Of a DNA stretch of 64,000 nt, positions 49,921-64,000 are shown piece after piece. Under the pieces are notes generated by a model. The model made no database searches. It was not told the DNA's origin and saw only the letters and a list, made by a program, of their open reading frames with translations. Position numbers and translations under genes: made by a program. How positions within the stretch are numbered: position 1 is the first letter of the stretch; each line of letters starts with the position of its first letter. The stretch is from Thunnus maccoyii (taxonomy: Eukaryota; Chordata; Actinopteri; Scombriformes; Scombridae): assembly GCF_910596095.1 (NCBI RefSeq), contig NC_056536.1, positions 17,159,291 through 17,223,290 on the forward strand, written 5' to 3'.

Positions 49921-50892
49921 GTAAGGAAGGTAGCCTGGCTGAAACCTGGCCCGCTTGGCCCTCCAGCTCCTGTGTGCTGCTACAGTGATGTCAGCTGCTT
50001 CAGCAAAAAAAAAGATGCTTTACAGCACTGAGATTTGCTTTACTACACAACAGAAAGACAGATAATTGAATGATTATTGGAGAATTTTTAAGAAGTCTGT
50101 TACAGTATGTTTATTCAGTTCAATATCTCTTGCCCCGACAGCCATTAAAACATGAAATCAGTTTTTTTTAAGTGTTAGCATCAGGGAAGAATCCCCTTTT
50201 CAATGCATAACTGTTCATTTAATTATAATCAACATCATCATCCTCACCCCCTCCTATGTGTTGCATGTCGTCCAGTGTTCATTTACCTCTCACCTGTCAA
50301 CAACGTCCGCCATGTTTTGTCTTTGCTAACTGTCAACCGCGGTGTGCTGAACAGCTATTTGGTCAACAGGCTCTAGAAAAAAAGACACACAGTGAGTCAG
50401 ATAAACACCAACACAGTCTGTGTCCAAAATTTGTTACAGATCTGAAAGGTTTTCGTTCACTTTAGACAGCTTGATTGTTGCAAACTGAAGAGCTTGTTGA
50501 CCATCTTACTGTAACTGGAATAATGATGCCTATCATTGTTTACTGCTGCATTATTAGTGTCAAAACTACATTCCCAAAGCCTTGGATTTCACATGCTGTC
50601 AGCTGAAATACAAGGTTATGGGAATGTGTTGTTCTGTGTTTATTCTGTATTATATATGCCCTTATTTGATCATTTTATATTTCTAATACACAGTTAATAC
50701 AGTTAAGTTTAATTGCATAAGTTTTCTAACACTGGGCTATACTGCAGTATATGTCCTAGTCATTTATGGCTTTTACCACAAAAAAGAAATTAGAGAAAGT
50801 AGAAGCAAGTTTGCAGTTTGACCTCTGGATCCTCTAACATGTGTGTCCCCTCCGCCCTGTCTCTCACCCCCTCTCTCCATGCATACTCACAG

Positions 50893-50957
50893 ATCTCCGA
50901 AACCAGCCTTTCCTGCGAGCTGACGCGTTGATCCGGAGCGGTTGGAAGAGACCCTAA
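50893..50957 (+). other. fmnl3: Alternative fmnl3 terminal exon, DLRNQP-type tail
   Basis: Acceptor ctcacag at 50886-50892. In phase with exon 24 it encodes DLRNQPFLRADALIRSGWKR and a final Pro, then TAA at 50955-50957. FMNL1 and FMNL2 isoforms carry DLRNQPY-type tails at this same point after EDIIT (from memory), so this is very likely a real alternative exon. Confidence 0.75.
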
Positions 50958-52539
50958 ACCACTTATTCGTCACTTATACTCCCCCCTCCCCATTATAACC
51001 CTCCTTCCCTGTGTCCCGACGGTCCATCTCAACCCTGAGGCTGCAGATCACAAAGACTGAAAAGAGGGGACAGGACAGAGCCCTTGTTTTAGCTGGGTAA
51101 TTTATTTATTTATGGAGGCCCTTTACAGCCACTTTAAGTGAGCAGGCATCATTGCAGAAGCACAATGGGTCACTCCTCTTTGACTGCGAGCGAGAAAGAC
51201 TTTCCCTGCTCTGTTTGAGCTGAGACCAGTCAGAGGACATACAGGTGAGGTGAATTGAGGACTGGTGGACCATAAAGCAGGAAGAACACTTTCACTAATA
51301 AGTGCCTGCCAACATGAGGATCTTATTCCCAAGACCATTAATTTCCTCAGATTATGCAGTCGGACAGTAGCAGGACTTAGACTGGAAGGCAGCCAAGGGA
51401 AGATGCCAACTCTGCTGCTGGGACGTTTGCCTTCAAGACACTTGCAAAACCTTCCTCCAAATAACAGAGAAGCTTTGATATGACAATGAGACATTTGGGG
51501 ACCGTTTCCTCACATTAAGCCACACATCACATTTAATCAAGACTTAATGTTGACAGTTGTTTCTTTAGATTTCAATCGCATATATATCTGGGGGTAAAAA
51601 CTATAAGATTCTTACTTGTTCTTATGGACGAGCTAGCCAAACCAAAATTTCTCGAATGTCTCATGTTTTGCTTAAGAAGTGCCTTTTGTGTAAACAGTGT
51701 TATTTCTTGTGAGTCAGCCATAATTTGTTTATTTTACACCTTTCATTTGTTAAAGATTGTATTTTTTATTGCCTTGTACTATAACATTAGCCTTATGATA
51801 CTGAAAAGAATATGCAAAAGGTGAAATTTCCAGCTTTAAAGGCACACACAAACTAGAAGGTTTGGGGACTAATGCAAAGAGGAAAACTTTGAAGATGACT
51901 CTTTTTATTTACCTCTCTAGTACATCAATGCATTTAAGCTCATAACAGCTGACAAGAGAGTCGTTGTGTTTTTGTGCCTTGTCCAAGTAGTTGTTTAAAA
52001 TTGAATGTTATACCCTGACAACACTTTCTGTCACATTTTCAAGTGACATTTTGGAAGTGACTGAAGAAGTGTATGAAGAAGATTCCACATGGACTGCTGT
52101 TTAAGGGCTCAGATGACGTCGGGTTGACCGGCTATATGTGGTGATGGATGAAGGATATGTTTAAATTTTGTTTTTTGGGGGTTTTTTTGCCTTTATCTTA
52201 ATAGTGATGATCCGTTTCCTCCTAACAGCTGTTGAGACTTACAGACTATGTTCAGATATGACATTGGCACAAAGGGACCGACCATCTTTACACTACTTAA
52301 TTTGGCTTAACATTGTATGACACTATTCTTTAAGTGGACATTTATATTAATGTACATTCAAATCAAGAAATTTTCTTTCTAGAAAAAATGATCCATGATA
52401 TTGTCTATTGACTGAAAGATGACACTTCCTGTTTAATAAATAAATAGATTATGTAATAACTACAAGACTGTCATTACAGTGCAGGAGTATTAAAGCAAAA
52501 GGCTGCTGGTCTTTCTTTGATGAAGCAACATTCAAACAA

Positions 52540-54439
52540 GCAATTTCTCTACATGTTCATGTTTTATTTCTTAACTTTTTTTTTTTTAAGGATAGTTGAT
52601 GTTAATTTCTGATGTTTTCCAGCAACAAATAACGAGCCTTTCCTTTCCATCTCTCCAAATGACGGACAGAGCCACCGCACATTTCTACTATAAAAATCCA
52701 TTTAATTTCTTATATCAAAAAGAAATAGAATCATAACAAAACAATCAGAACCACAAATATCCATGTGGGTTTTTGCCACCAAAAAGAATTTCTCCAACTG
52801 AAAGATGATTGTTCTAATTTACATGGTCAGGTGAAAATCTAACAGAGCAGGATGTAATAAAAAAAAAAAAAAAGGGAAAAAAAATACTGTTAACAAGTGA
52901 GGGGCAATGCCAGAGTGTTTCCTCTAGGATGGGTGTGTGTGAGCACCATGCAGAGTGATATGGCAGGTATGGTTGATAACCTCAGTTAAAAGCAGCGTGG
53001 TGAGTAGTGTGACACACAGAGAGAGCAAAAATTTTAAGACTAAAAACCAGGCAGACAAATAGACAGATGGTTAGCGTTAGCAGCAAGGCAAAGGAATTAA
53101 CAAAGGAATGCTTATCAGGAAGCTGATCAGTCTCCTTCCTGGGAATGCACTTAACAATGAGCATTAACCTAAATTACATGTCCATGTAATTACATACAAT
53201 TTAAAAAAAAAAAAAAAAAAAAAGTTCAATTCAATCTCCCACAGAAGTACGTACCATCAAACGGTCGCCCTGGCCTTTCCTGAAAGTACATTTACAATCA
53301 AAAGACAAGGAACAAAAGCTAAATGCAACCATTCTCAGCTAATTTATTCATCGCAGATTATTTTTTTCAGTGATGACCGGAAATTCACAGAAGCTTGCCG
53401 TCACTCCCAGAAAGAACTTTCTAGAACAGTTTAGGAGCAAAAATCCAGCTCCCGTCCAGAGTGTCCTGCAGTAGGCTAAACCAAGGCCACGGATATCCAT
53501 CCCAGACTTTTCATCCTGGAATGTGGACTTTTATTACAATCATCTTCATCCAGCGCACTCACACACCGCCTCATTCATTGCTGACACAACGTATGTCAAT
53601 TGTACAATGACTTTAAAAAAAACTGTTAAAAAGTACAGACTGCTATTTGTTACTGATGTTTGTATTCCTGGGTATATTTTCAAGACACTTTGTTAATAGG
53701 TTTATATATATGCAAATATATATATATAACTTTAGTCTGTGCAAGGAGGTAAAAGACAATCACTTGAATGTAGTTCTTTGAGACAACAGAACATACACTG
53801 TCTGCGATGCTGAGTCCTCCATGTGTACATGTGTGCAGTTAAACAACATCTCATGTCTCCCCCAGCCTCGGTCTCCCTTCAGACCTCCAGCAGCAAACGT
53901 ACATATACACATAATGTGAAAGACTGAGCCGGACCAGCATCCAGGAAGCATTCAGTGAGCACTGACATTTCTCCTCTCTTTCATGAACAACAAAGACTTG
54001 GCAACGTTTTCTAGGATGGAACAATATTCTTTTTTTCCCTATACAATTCATACAAAAATAAAAAATTAAAATTGTTCCACTGCCATTTGTATCTCTCTAT
54101 CTTTTACATTTGCACAGAGGTAGTGGCTATATGCGTGAGAGGGGAGGGAGAGTTGTGAGGAGGAGGTGAGCAAAATTAAAAAGAACTGAATAAATGTCTA
54201 TAAAATGGTTCCTTTTCGTCACCAGAGGATTTTTTTTTTGTCAAAGAACAAAATATAATACTGCAATCACTTAAAAAAGTAGTCCTTCATTTTATACATT
54301 TTATACAGTGTTCTCGCTTTTTTTTTTTTTGTTGCTTTTCTTTTCAGTTGGTAAAGGCATAAGATGAGAGAGCTTGTTGGCTCAGCACTGGGTTGGGCAG
54401 GGCAGGGCAATGTTGGCAGAGTTCAATGTATGCCACGCT
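52540..54439 (-). other. lrp1: lrp1 3' UTR
   Basis: Non-coding sequence follows the lrp1 stop on the minus strand. TTTATT at 52563-52568 (AATAAA on the minus strand) is the most distal plausible signal; others lie near 53343 and 53530. It includes poly-A runs at 52859-52872 and 53202-53223 and an AT repeat near 53700-53730. The fmnl3 end lies about 100 bases away on the other strand. Confidence 0.5.

Positions 54440-64000
<9,561 letters not shown>

Larger units (their letters stand above)
49371..52460 (+). other. fmnl3: fmnl3 3' region and UTR; AATAAA at 52435-52440
   Basis: Besides the two alternative exons this is non-coding and AT-rich. AATAAATAAATAG at 52435-52447 is the best polyadenylation signal, making the 3' UTR about 1.5 kb after the last alternative stop. 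Confidence 0.55.

Overview
The window is vertebrate nuclear DNA. GT-AG introns, vertebrate-specific proteins and short interspersed repeats typical of spiny-rayed fish point to a teleost, probably a percomorph. The species cannot be read from the sequence. I rebuilt four protein-coding genes exon by exon; every junction keeps frame. In order they are rpl41 (+, about 513-1365), esyt1 (+, CDS 5192-19611), fmnl3 (+, CDS 21445-49370, with alternative last exons to 50957) and the 3' part of lrp1 (-, CDS 54440 to beyond 64000). Their human counterparts lie on 12q13; RPL41 and ESYT1 are also neighbours there, so this is ancient conserved linkage with local rearrangement.

Layout: 1-480 is rpl41 upstream DNA. 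From 480 to 1365 is rpl41, with a TATA box, a likely 5' TOP start and a 25-residue product. From 1366 to about 5000 is intergenic, holding a short hairpin and degraded repeats. Positions 5192-19611 hold all 31 esyt1 coding exons (1082 aa: membrane hairpin, SMP lipid-transfer domain, five C2 domains), and its 3' UTR runs to about 20690. Positions 21445-49370 hold 25 fmnl3 coding exons (1055 aa formin) with a 14.7-kb first intron. Three downstream acceptors could each provide a different C-terminus after the autoregulatory DAD. The fmnl3 and lrp1 3' ends converge near 52.5 kb. The lrp1 part runs from LDL-receptor class A repeats through the last beta-propeller, the furin site, the EGF repeats, the membrane helix and an NPXY-bearing tail (about 985 codons).

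The genes do not form a pathway. RPL41 is a ribosomal protein, ESYT1 tethers ER to plasma membrane, FMNL3 builds actin filaments and LRP1 is an endocytic receptor. I see no operon-like or novel multigene system. The most interesting material is the internal eight-exon duplication in esyt1, the alternative C-terminal exons of fmnl3, and a set of small foldback transposons in introns. These include nested TTAA-flanked elements, hAT-like elements with target-site duplications, and a 107-bp element carrying telomere-like hexamers between 27-bp inverted ends and 9-bp direct repeats.
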